Positions 32,762 to 40,373 of a DNA stretch of 40,373 bases are shown here, piece after piece. Within the stretch, counting starts at the first letter, position 1. The number at the start of each line of letters is the position of its first letter. The DNA is taken from the NCBI GenBank assembly GCA_964635975.1, contig CAZWPO010000023.1, positions 1-40,373 on the forward strand, written 5' to 3'. This stretch comes from UBA5314 sp964635975 (lineage in GTDB: Bacteria; Bacillota; Syntrophomonadia; Syntrophomonadales; Syntrophomonadaceae). The translations under genes and the position numbers were made by a program. A model generated the notes under the pieces. It did no database searches and was not told the origin of the DNA. It worked only from the letters and a program-made list of their open reading frames with translations.

Positions 32762-35139
32762 TGGGCATTCTAGCCAAAAAACTGCTGAATTTTATCAAGC
32801 ATAACAAGGGGCAGTATGCTGCTGCTACTGCGGTAGTTGTTGTTGGCATCATGGTGTATATATCCCTGCAGACTACTTACTATAATCTAAGTCAATCACA
32901 GAGCAAATTTTATCGGGAAAACAATTTTGCAGATTACTACTTCCAAGTGGTAAAAGCTCCCGAGGCGGTTACCAAGCAGATCTCTTCGATACCGGGCGTT
33001 AAGCGTGTAACAGGAAGAATCCAAAAGGATGTGCCGATTTTTAAAACTAACCAGGATAGGGCAACAGCTCGTCTGGTAAGCTATACCCTGCCCATGGATG
33101 ATGAGTTGAATCGTATTACTCTGGAAAAGGGCAGGAGCTTTGCTGCCAGTCAGAGCGGAAGCAGCGTTGAGGCAGTAGTGGATCCAAAATTTGGACCTGC
33201 CAACGGAATCAGTTGGGGCGATACCATAACCGTAGTAGTGGACGGGAAAGAAAGATTCGTGAATATCGTGGGTTCGGCCAACAGCCCGGAATTCATTTAT
33301 CCCATGAAAGATGCTGCCGACATTCTTCCTGATCCCGCAAAATTTGGCATATTTATGCTGGAAAATCGTCAGGCCCAGCAGCTCCTAGATATGGATGGAC
33401 AGATAAACCAGGTGTTGATAGAGTTTTTACCCGGCAGTGACCAGACCCGGATTGTCGAATCCGTTGAAGACATATTGAAACCATACGGGATGCTGACTTC
33501 ATATCCGCGCAAATACCAGCTTAGTCATGCGGTACTGCAGGCAAAATTGGACGGTATTGGCTCGGTTGCCTTGTACATTCCCGCTATCTTTTTATTGATG
33601 GCGGCAGTTATTCAGTTCATTATCCTGAGACGGATGGTCAAAACTCAGCGGACCCAGATCGGTGTAATGAAAGCGCTTGGCTATAATAATTCTCAAATAA
33701 TGATGCACTACACTTTATATGCGCTTGCGGTCAGCAGTGTGGGAGCAGTGCTGGGCATAGCTTTAGGAAACCTGATGGCGGGGGGGATATCGGATTTATT
33801 TTCTTTCTATTTCAACCTGCCAGGAGGGTTAAAGAGTTTTGATTTAGGGACGATCATAAATGCGCTGACCTTGAGTGTTGGGATAGGAATGGTGGCAGGA
33901 TTAACTGGCTCCCGCGGCGTTTTGTATATTCAACCCGCAGAGGCCATGCGGCCTGAACCGCCTAGGAGCAGCAGTAGGAGCTGGCTGGAGAAATGGCCGG
34001 CCCTGTGGGGAGCATTTTCCCCGGGATGGAAAATGACCCTGCGCAATATCGGACGAAATCGGGGGCGTTTTACTGTGACCGTGGTGGGAGTGATGTTCGC
34101 GGTAAGCCTGTTAATAATAGCCTTTTTTTACAATGACGCGGTTGACTACATGATGAAAAAATATTTCTACCAGGGGGAGACCTATGATATTACAGTGCGC
34201 TTTAATTCGGTGGTATCTGAGGACGAGTTGATCAACATCAGCCGGCTGGATGGAGTTCGCTGCGTGGAAGCTTTTATGGAAGTGCCGGTAAAAATACATT
34301 TTCGGGGCAAGGGAGAGGACGAAATACTGTTGGCTTACCCTGAAAATATGAATATGAAGAAATTGCAGGGTGAAAATGGACAGTTGATCAGAGTACCCGG
34401 GGAGGGAATCATTATCAATCAAAGAACCGCTGATAAATTGGGGATTATAGTCGGGGACCAGGTGGAGGTCGAAACCCTGATGACTACGGGGCCGATCCAT
34501 ATAGAGACTGCTTATATAGCCGGCGTTACCCAACAGCTGTTTGGCGGCGGATCGTACATCAATCTTGATCAGGCTAACCGTATTCTGGGTGAACGCCACG
34601 CCGCTACCGGGGCGATGATTGACGTGCAGGCAGATAAAATAGATGAAATACAGAACCAGCTTGATGGTATGCTGGGGATTGCTTCAGTATTGAGCCGCCA
34701 AAAGGAAATCCAGATATTTCAAGAAGAAATGTCGGCCGTAACGGGAGCGATGTCTATAATAATATTCTTCGCAGTCGTGCTGGGATTTGCCATCATATAC
34801 AACGCATCAGTCATTAACTTCTCGGAGAGGCGGCGAGAGCTAACTACTCTGCGGGTAATGGGATTCACTCTACATGAAATATCGGCATTGATGCTCAAAG
34901 AAAATATTCTTCTAATGGTTGGCGGCATCATTCTGGGACTACCTTTTGGCAAGCTGATGGTGAAGTCATATGTCGAATCTGCCGCAACTGAACAATTCAC
35001 ACTGCCGGTGATTATATATCCCGCAACCTATCTATTTTCTGCGATTGGAGGTATTATTTTTGTAATGGTGGCACATTATTTCGCGGTGAGGGGAATCAGA
35101 GAGTTAGATCTGGTTGCAACTATGAAAAATACTGATTAG
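32755..35139 (+). CDS. FtsX-type ABC transporter permease (copy 2)
   Basis: A 794-aa paralogue of the first permease with the same layout: N-terminal helix, FYRENNFADYYFQVVKAPE, FtsX core 1, linking helix, second extracytoplasmic domain, FtsX core 2 with RRRELTTLRVMGFTLHEISA. Two starts are possible: ATG at 32755 inside the ATPase end, or GTG at 32761, which gives an N-terminus matching copy 1 (GIL..KK) and has AAAGGA 10 bases upstream. The likely complex is a permease 1/permease 2 heterodimer with two ATPase copies and the adaptor encoded next. Confidence 0.9.
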   Translation: MVVGILAKKLLNFIKHNKGQYAAATAVVVVGIMVYISLQTTYYNLSQSQSKFYRENNFADYYFQVVKAPEAVTKQISSIPGVKRVTGRIQKDVPIFKTNQDRATARLVSYTLPMDDELNRITLEKGRSFAASQSGSSVEAVVDPKFGPANGISWGDTITVVVDGKERFVNIVGSANSPEFIYPMKDAADILPDPAKFGIFMLENRQAQQLLDMDGQINQVLIEFLPGSDQTRIVESVEDILKPYGMLTSYPRKYQLSHAVLQAKLDGIGSVALYIPAIFLLMAAVIQFIILRRMVKTQRTQIGVMKALGYNNSQIMMHYTLYALAVSSVGAVLGIALGNLMAGGISDLFSFYFNLPGGLKSFDLGTIINALTLSVGIGMVAGLTGSRGVLYIQPAEAMRPEPPRSSSRSWLEKWPALWGAFSPGWKMTLRNIGRNRGRFTVTVVGVMFAVSLLIIAFFYNDAVDYMMKKYFYQGETYDITVRFNSVVSEDELINISRLDGVRCVEAFMEVPVKIHFRGKGEDEILLAYPENMNMKKLQGENGQLIRVPGEGIIINQRTADKLGIIVGDQVEVETLMTTGPIHIETAYIAGVTQQLFGGGSYINLDQANRILGERHAATGAMIDVQADKIDEIQNQLDGMLGIASVLSRQKEIQIFQEEMSAVTGAMSIIIFFAVVLGFAIIYNASVINFSERRRELTTLRVMGFTLHEISALMLKENILLMVGGIILGLPFGKLMVKSYVESAATEQFTLPVIIYPATYLFSAIGGIIFVMVAHYFAVRGIRELDLVATMKNTD

Positions 35140-35155
35140 GTGAGGGGATGTCACT

Positions 35156-36310
35156 ATGAAAAAAAAGATAATTGTTGCTGCTATTGTGGTAGCGATACTG
35201 ACAGCCGTACTCGTCTATGGCAATATCAGCGCTACCGTTGTCGAGATAGCAAAAGTCAATGTCGGCACAATAGAGCATACGGTCGTGGACACTGGCTACG
35301 TCCAGTCTGCGGATAAATATGATATTTACGCAGAACAGAGCGGGACCGTCACCGAGCTGCCGGTCGAAATTGGGGGGGCAGTATCGGAGCATCAAGTTGT
35401 AGCGGTTCTGGAAAACCGGGATCTATCCATGAACTCGCAGCAATTCCAGGTTTACTTGAGCCAGGCTCAGTCAGCAGCAAGCTCTTATGAAGCTGCTCTG
35501 GCCAGGACAAATCTGGATCTGAGCGATGCTGAGGCTGAGTTTAGCCGAAATCAGGAGCTGTTTTCCGCCGGGGCGATCAGCCAGGTCGAGTTGGATGCCA
35601 GCAGATCCGCATTAGAAAAATACCAGCAGAGTGCTGACGAACTCACCCGCAACCTCGAGGAGGCCAGTGAGCAGGTCAGCAGTTATCAGAAATTGCTGAG
35701 CAGTTCTAGAAGCAAAGAGAACAAGCTGATAATCAGAAGTCCTATCGATGGGATAATGATGCAGCTTCCGGTCGAGCTGGGGCAGGTAGTGAATCCGGGC
35801 ACACTGTTGAGCCGGGTAGCCGTTCAAGGCAACCTTGAAATCAAAGCAGATATTTTAAGCGATGACCTCGGCGAAGTAAAAACTGGTCAGAAAGTCAGGA
35901 TTACCGCACCAGTTCTTGGTGATCAGGTCTTGAGCGGAGAAATAGTGGAAATCTACCCCCAGGCGGAAGAGAAGACCTCAGCACTCGGTGTTATTCAAAG
36001 GCGGGTTCCGACGATAATCAAACTGGACAGCTCCGGAAATCTAAAACCCGGCTATGAGACTCGCATTAACATTGTAACTGCCGTGCGGGAAAATGTTTTG
36101 CTTATCCCAAGAGAGGCAGTCTTTACAGCTTCAGGTGGGGAGAAGCAGGTCATGAAAGTGGTAGATTCGCGGGTGGTTTATGCGGCTGTGAAAACCGGCT
36201 TAATGGATACAAAAAATATCGAGATAATAGAAGGATTGAACTCTGGGGACCTGATTATAAAAGATGCCAGTAGTATTTTGGAAGAAAAAACCCGTGTCAA
36301 GGGAAGTTGA
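35156..36310 (+). CDS. Membrane-fusion (HlyD/RND-type) adaptor of the ABC exporter
   Basis: A 384-aa periplasmic adaptor-like protein: one N-terminal anchor helix (about 4-24), a first biotinyl-lipoyl half (DTGYVQSADKYDIYAEQSGTVTEL), a coiled-coil hairpin (about 90-190, rich in Gln/Ala/Glu/Ser), the second lipoyl half (IRSPIDGIMMQLPVELGQVV), a beta-barrel and the membrane-proximal domain ending ILEEKTRV. GAGGGG 8 bases before the ATG. Such adaptors pair with MacB-like pumps in Gram-negatives, and in Firmicutes with peptide or antibiotic exporters. Confidence 0.9.
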   Translation: MKKKIIVAAIVVAILTAVLVYGNISATVVEIAKVNVGTIEHTVVDTGYVQSADKYDIYAEQSGTVTELPVEIGGAVSEHQVVAVLENRDLSMNSQQFQVYLSQAQSAASSYEAALARTNLDLSDAEAEFSRNQELFSAGAISQVELDASRSALEKYQQSADELTRNLEEASEQVSSYQKLLSSSRSKENKLIIRSPIDGIMMQLPVELGQVVNPGTLLSRVAVQGNLEIKADILSDDLGEVKTGQKVRITAPVLGDQVLSGEIVEIYPQAEEKTSALGVIQRRVPTIIKLDSSGNLKPGYETRINIVTAVRENVLLIPREAVFTASGGEKQVMKVVDSRVVYAAVKTGLMDTKNIEIIEGLNSGDLIIKDASSILEEKTRVKGS

Positions 36311-36327
36311 AGATAGAAGGGAAAGGT

Positions 36328-36714
36328 ATGGATAAGGAAGTATCGGTATTCAGATCGGTCGATGAATATATTTCAGCCTTTCACCCTGATGTACAAGAAA
36401 AAATGAATTTCCTGCGGCAGGAGATACTTGCTTTGGCTCCGGGAGTCGAGGAAAGAATAAGCTATAATATGCCTGCCTACCACCTGAACGGTTCTCTGTT
36501 GTATTTTGCCGCTTTTAAAAAACATATCGGATTCTATCCGACTCAGAGTGGGATAAATGCCTATAAGGAACAATTATCAAAATACAAAACAGCCAAAGGA
36601 TCAATAAAGCTACCGCTAGACCAGCCGTTGCCCGTTGATCTGATAAGGGAAATAATAAAATTCAGAGTGGCAGAAAATATAGAACGGGCTCAAGCGAAAA
36701 AACGGAGAGAATAA
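36328..36714 (+). CDS. DUF1801 / YdhG-like protein
   Basis: A 128-aa protein of the DUF1801 family (YdhG-like fold). Marks: VDEYISAFHPDVQEKMNFLR, APGVEERISYNMPAYHLNG, FAAFKKHIGFYP, and SIKLPLDQPLP near the C-terminus. The molecular function is unknown. ATG at 36328 is preferred because GAAGGGAAAGG lies 1-5 bases upstream; the frame opens at a TTG overlapping the adaptor stop. It is convergent with the helicase gene, with two bases between stop codons. Confidence 0.85.
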   Translation: MDKEVSVFRSVDEYISAFHPDVQEKMNFLRQEILALAPGVEERISYNMPAYHLNGSLLYFAAFKKHIGFYPTQSGINAYKEQLSKYKTAKGSIKLPLDQPLPVDLIREIIKFRVAENIERAQAKKRRE

Positions 36715-36716
36715 CT

Positions 36717-38222
36717 CTATCTGCCAAGAATGCGGTTTAGGACCCGCTTTAGAAAAGGCTTATTCTGTGGGGTTTCAACCTGAGGTGGCGCAGCTTTTGC
36801 CGGTGTATGGACCGGTTTGACCGGCTGAGGCTTCACATCGCCATGATAGTGGACTGCAGGTTCTGTATTGATATGCCTGTCATTCGGCCTGGCATTATTC
36901 CTTTCAACCCTGTTGCTGGCAGGGGCAGAATCCTTCCGGACATTAGAATTTTGATTGCGCTGCGGAGTTCGTTTTCTTCGCCGGGGGTTATCCAGGGGAG
37001 AATCCGCTTTCCGGTTGGTGCTGGTACTTACGCGAGGAGTTTCGCTCATGTGCAGCTGGGTGCTTTTCCATTTCTCCGCCTCAGAACGGATATCACTCAA
37101 CTCCGCATCGGTAGGGAGTTCTTCTTCAGGTATCATGGCCCCGATATGCTCTTCTATCTCATAAAGAGACATAATATCATCGCTGGTGACCAGAGAAACG
37201 GCACATCCCCCGTTGCCTGCCCGGCCGGTTCTGCCGATCCTGTGAACATACCCGTCTTTTTCCAATGGAACATCATAATTGATGACCAGTGATAAATCAT
37301 CAACATGAATACCCCGTGCAGCCACATCGGTTGCAACCAAAATGGAAAAATCTCCGCGTTTGAAGGAATTGATGGTCTTCATTCTTTTGCTCTGAGGTAT
37401 GTCGCCATGAAGGGCCCTGGAAGCATAGCCCTTTCGGCCTAAAAATGCTTGAACTTTATCGACCTTAATTTTGGTATTACAGAATATTAAACAACTTTCT
37501 GGACGTTTTAATAACAAAATTCGGTTCAGCTGAGTATTCTTTTCATTGTTATTTACCCGATAATATGACTGCTGGATAGTATCTACAGTTGAAGTCGGCG
37601 ATTCTATCTCAATAGTCGCCGGACGCTTCATAAAATTTCGGCAGATTTTCTGAACTTCAGGCGGTATGGTAGCGGAAAAAAGCAGAGTAACCCTGTCCCT
37701 GGGTAGAGTTTTTATAATTCTGATCACTTGGTCCAGAAAGCCCATATCGAGCATCCGGTCAGCCTCATCCAGCACCAAAAAACTTATATCTTTAGTCTTC
37801 AGGTTTCCCTGACGGATATGGTCGAAGACCCGGCCAGGTGTTCCGGTAACGATAGACGCCCCGGAGTCGAGGGATTCTTTCTCTGCGTTTATATTGTGCT
37901 GACCGTATACTGCGGTGGTCTTATGCCTGAGATATCTGGACATCTGTTTCAGGTCATTATCGACCTGCACAGCCAGTTCTCGGGTCGGGGTAAGGATTAG
38001 GCCCTGGGGATTTTTTGTGAGAGGATCGATCATTTGGAGCATAGGAACACCAAAAACGGCAGTTTTGCCGGTTCCGGTCTTGGACTTCACGATAAGATCT
38101 TCTCTTTCTAAAACGTGCGGAATGGCACGAGTTTGCACTTCGGTAGGAGTCTCGAAACCCATCGTTTTCAGAGCTTTTAGTATTGGGGCTGATATAGCCA
38201 GATCTTCAAAACTTTTTTTCAT
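36717..38222 (-). CDS. DEAD-box ATP-dependent RNA helicase (CshA-like)
   Basis: A 501-aa helicase: Q-motif FEDLAIS..MGFETPTEVQ, Walker A SKTGTGKT (47-54), TPTREL, DEAD in LDEADRMLD (152-155), SAT (183-185), and HRIGRTGR (327-334) complete the two RecA-like domains. The C-terminal tail from about 400 is basic, Pro/Asn/Arg-rich and low-complexity (PRRRKRTPQRNQN), ending FLKRVLNRILGR, as in CshA-type helicases that act in ribosome assembly and mRNA decay at low temperature. The assignment within the CshA/CshB/DeaD group is not certain. Confidence 0.92.
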   Translation of the reverse strand: MKKSFEDLAISAPILKALKTMGFETPTEVQTRAIPHVLEREDLIVKSKTGTGKTAVFGVPMLQMIDPLTKNPQGLILTPTRELAVQVDNDLKQMSRYLRHKTTAVYGQHNINAEKESLDSGASIVTGTPGRVFDHIRQGNLKTKDISFLVLDEADRMLDMGFLDQVIRIIKTLPRDRVTLLFSATIPPEVQKICRNFMKRPATIEIESPTSTVDTIQQSYYRVNNNEKNTQLNRILLLKRPESCLIFCNTKIKVDKVQAFLGRKGYASRALHGDIPQSKRMKTINSFKRGDFSILVATDVAARGIHVDDLSLVINYDVPLEKDGYVHRIGRTGRAGNGGCAVSLVTSDDIMSLYEIEEHIGAMIPEEELPTDAELSDIRSEAEKWKSTQLHMSETPRVSTSTNRKADSPLDNPRRRKRTPQRNQNSNVRKDSAPASNRVERNNARPNDRHINTEPAVHYHGDVKPQPVKPVHTPAKAAPPQVETPQNKPFLKRVLNRILGR

Positions 38223-38263
38223 GTTTCGCAGCTTTCATAAAACCTTATAGGAGATAAATGTCA

Positions 38264-38311
38264 TGCCTGCAATAAACGCAGGCAAGGGGGCGATTTTAAA
38301 GCGCCACCTTG
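38264..38311 (-). other. Hairpins in the 5' leader of the helicase gene
   Basis: TGCCTGC (38264-38270) pairs with GCAGGCA (38278-38284). Next to it, CAAGG and GGCG pair with CGCC and CCTTG across 38283-38311 with a one-base mismatch. On the minus strand these lie 40-90 bases before the helicase start. DEAD-box genes often have structured leaders; a role here is not shown. Confidence 0.35.
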
Positions 38312-38489
38312 TATATATTGACACATGAAGAAGCATCAGGCAATCTCTAAATAAAAGAGGCAGGTCTTTTTGCCTGGGAAAACCGGAACGCTGCTGTCAT
38401 TTAAAACAAGGAGCGTCCAAATGGACACACCATGCTTTGATAAGATGCCCGGATCTTAGGCTTTGTATGAAGCCATCAAAAAATCAAGA

Positions 38490-38912
38490 TTATAACAGTT
38501 GCCAATAGCTGACCTTATCATTGCTGTCAGACAATAACGCCCGTTCTGGCCTAAAAACCAGTATCACTTTATCATTACCGATAAAGAAATTCGACTGTTC
38601 CGGATGGACGGTCTGGAGTAGAGAACGATAGTATTCAGCCTGACCTTCCCCAGCCAAATGGGTATTGCCTGTTAATGTGAGGCTGAGATTCATCCCCGGT
38701 GTTCCTTGCTTATTTATAAGCAAGGAACACCGGGGATTTGCTAGAATATTGCGAACTTTGGTGCTGTCCGCACGGCTGCTCATAATGATTATCTCGTCAT
38801 TATCGATAAATACATAATTCATGAGCGAGAGGTAAGGCTCTTCGCCAAATATGGTCCCCAGACAGCATATTCCTCCTGGTGCAATTATTACTCGCACGTT
38901 TTCAGGCAGCAC
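38490..38912 (-). CDS. Pyridoxamine 5'-phosphate oxidase-fold protein
   Basis: A 140-aa split-barrel flavoprotein-like protein of the PPOX family: GICCLGTIFGEEPYLSLMNYVF at the start, DEIIIMSSRADSTKVRNILANPRCSLLI giving the usual lysine/asparagine-pro-arg strand, then LSLTLTGNTHLAG. The length is short, as in stand-alone FMN-binding PPOX members. The start is GTG at 38912 with GGGGGG 7 bases upstream. A perfect 22-bp-arm palindrome lies within the coding region. Substrate unknown. Confidence 0.8.
   Translation of the reverse strand: MLPENVRVIIAPGGICCLGTIFGEEPYLSLMNYVFIDNDEIIIMSSRADSTKVRNILANPRCSLLINKQGTPGMNLSLTLTGNTHLAGEGQAEYYRSLLQTVHPEQSNFFIGNDKVILVFRPERALLSDSNDKVSYWQLL
38692..38737. repeat. 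Perfect 22-bp-arm palindrome inside a coding sequence
   Basis: The left arm 38692-38713 (ATCCCCGGTGTTCC and onward) is the exact reverse complement of 38716-38737, with only TT between. The 46 bases lie in the PPOX-fold gene, encoding its NKQGTPGM region. The hairpin in mRNA would be very stable. Confidence 0.9.
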
Positions 38913-39097
38913 ATCTAAACCCCCCCGGCATATTAGATTTATGTCTGGATTCGCTTTATAAGATGATTATTCCTTTTGCCATAGCATTGCCAGGGGCAAT
39001 TTAACACTGCTATATTATTATTAAAAATTAGGCCGATAATATGTAGCCGCGATAGGCGAAAATACCAGTGCTGTTAAAAAAGGAAAGGATATCATCC

Positions 39098-40351
39098 ATG
39101 AAACAGACTAAGGTAGTAGCTACAATTATGTTTATCCTCGCCATGGGAGGAGCGTTGGCGGCCTGGCCGTTTCGCGCCAGCTATACGGGAGGTTTGATAT
39201 TCGCAGCCTGCGAAGCAGCTCTGGTAGGCGCTCTGGCGGATTGGTTCGCAGTTGTGGCATTGTTCCGCCATCCACTGGGCTTAAGGTTTATTCCCCATAC
39301 CGCTATAATACCTAACAACCGGATCAGGATCATTGAGGGGATTATTGCCATAGTTGAAAAGGACTGGCTGAGTCTGGAGTTTATCAAAGCAAAAATATAT
39401 GCGTATCCGCTCATGGACCGGGTGGCAGAAACTCTCGACAGCGATGATGGACGCCAGGAGATAGAACGGCTTGCGCACTCGTTGGTGAGCAGTACACTTC
39501 AGGAGCTTAAACCCGAGGAGGTTGGAGCATTTTTGCAGCTTATCGCCCGGAATAACATTGAGCACATAAAAGTATCCGGGCAAGTAATAGAGCAGGTAGA
39601 AGCATCTATAAAAAATCTTTACGCCGATCAGCTCATCGGCATCCTATTGAAATGGGCCATAGGCGCTAGCCAGGGGCCGGAATTCGAAAGGGCGGTTCGC
39701 AGGATCCTTACCAGAGCCGCAGCTGATTATTCGAATCAGGGCAGCTTTTTCCGCAGGATCAGCAAAGGTCTGGGCGAGAGCCTGGATGTGCTCAACTATG
39801 ATGACGCGGCCAGGGCTTTAGCGCATCGGATCAATCGGATGCTGGTGGAGATGGACGATCAGGATAATCTGTACCGGATTAAGGTGAAAAACGAACTTCA
39901 GGAACTAAAAATAGGTGATCCAGATGCGACTGCAGCTGTAATCAGCTCTATGCTTAAAAACCTTCTGATAAGTGATGCCGGACTCAAAGCGGCGAGCGAA
40001 TTTTTTGCAGTATTTCAAAGCGAGTTCTTAAGCGGCCAGGACCATGACCGGCCGGTGATAACCTATTTGACAAATTTGCTTATTGAACAGGTTCATATCA
40101 TATGTGAAGATGAAGAGCGCAAGTGTCGACTTGAATGCAATATTAAAGATCAAATAGCCAAAATTCTCGATCGCTACCATGGGCTCATCGGCAAGATGGT
40201 CCGAGAAAAACTAGAGAGCCTGGATGATACAAGCCTGGTGGTTTCCCTGGAAGCACGGGTAGGTGACGACCTTCAATGGATCCGGATCAATGGCACAGTT
40301 ATAGGAGGATTGGTGGGGATCATTCAGTATGTTATCCTGCAATTGATATAG
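39098..40351 (+). CDS. DUF445 family membrane protein
   Basis: A 417-aa protein of the DUF445 (YheB/YjiN-like) family: an N-terminal hydrophobic start, then the family motif GALADWFAVVALFRHPLGL followed by IPHTAIIPNNR, a long helical coiled middle, and a C-terminal helix (GGLVGIIQYVILQLI) forming the second membrane anchor. Role unknown, thought to act at the cell envelope. ATG at 39098 is chosen with AAAGGA 8 bases upstream; an earlier in-frame GTG at 39068 has no RBS. It ends near the window edge but is complete. Confidence 0.88.
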   Translation: MKQTKVVATIMFILAMGGALAAWPFRASYTGGLIFAACEAALVGALADWFAVVALFRHPLGLRFIPHTAIIPNNRIRIIEGIIAIVEKDWLSLEFIKAKIYAYPLMDRVAETLDSDDGRQEIERLAHSLVSSTLQELKPEEVGAFLQLIARNNIEHIKVSGQVIEQVEASIKNLYADQLIGILLKWAIGASQGPEFERAVRRILTRAAADYSNQGSFFRRISKGLGESLDVLNYDDAARALAHRINRMLVEMDDQDNLYRIKVKNELQELKIGDPDATAAVISSMLKNLLISDAGLKAASEFFAVFQSEFLSGQDHDRPVITYLTNLLIEQVHIICEDEERKCRLECNIKDQIAKILDRYHGLIGKMVREKLESLDDTSLVVSLEARVGDDLQWIRINGTVIGGLVGIIQYVILQLI

Positions 40352-40373
40352 CTTTGCAATAATGTCTGGATTC

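Noticed and set aside
36807..37292. Plus-strand open frame of 161 codons
   Set aside because: Antisense to the DEAD-box helicase C-terminal half; no RBS and no recognisable domain.
38318..38354. Perfect TTGACA on the plus strand at 38318-38323 as a promoter
   Set aside because: No -10 element at 16-18 bases, and no plus-strand gene follows until 39098.

Overview
The window looks like the end of a contig from a metagenome or draft assembly of an endospore-forming Clostridia-type Firmicute, perhaps near Syntrophomonadales or Peptococcales. Support comes from strong AGGAGG-type ribosome binding sites, frequent TTG/GTG starts, T-box leader RNA, a YyaC-type spore protein gene, rubrerythrin, and an amino/organic-acid metabolism gene set (branched-chain amino acid ABC transporter, indolepyruvate:ferredoxin oxidoreductase, acyl-CoA synthetase). 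The taxon is inferred, not proven. Bases 1-26 are Illumina adapter, so the left edge is an assembly artefact.

Region 1 (27-8300): a branched-chain/other amino acid ABC transporter split over two divergent units. livF and a CBS-CBS-ACT protein read leftward. livK-livH-livM-livG read rightward and continue, with start/stop overlap, into an EamA exporter, then a HisC-like aminotransferase and yyaC.

Region 2 (8300-14500): an unrecognised 131-aa gene, then a sigma-A-like promoter and a T-box leader whose specifier reads UUC (Phe). A second antiterminator/terminator module without its own Stem I follows. Downstream are two tandem iorA paralogues and one iorB, closed by a terminator, then an MBL-fold hydrolase. 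A Phe T-box in front of IOR suggests the enzyme is switched on by phenylalanine starvation, i.e. used to make arylpyruvates reductively rather than to degrade them.

Region 3 (14500-19700): a membrane protein on the minus strand, rubrerythrin, an unusually structured 330-base gap with three hairpin systems, a small membrane protein, an RlmD-type rRNA methyltransferase, then a REP-associated Y1 transposase framed by its own palindromes, an Imm5-like putative immunity protein and a 60-aa protein.

Region 4 (19700-27700): DUF4153 membrane protein, SHOCT protein and two adjacent radical SAM enzymes of unknown function (one HemN/HemW-like), possibly one operon. On the other strand are a small membrane protein and the TrkH/TrkA potassium uptake pair, with a promoter for trkA in the divergent spacer.

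Region 5 (27700-40373): an AMP-forming acyl-CoA synthetase with a near-consensus promoter and strong terminator. It is followed by an export system of two paralogous FtsX-type permeases around one ATPase plus a membrane-fusion adaptor, then a DUF1801 protein, a convergent DEAD-box helicase, a PPOX-fold protein carrying a perfect 22-bp-arm palindrome inside its coding sequence, and a DUF445 membrane protein. No rRNA, tRNA or CRISPR array was seen by eye.
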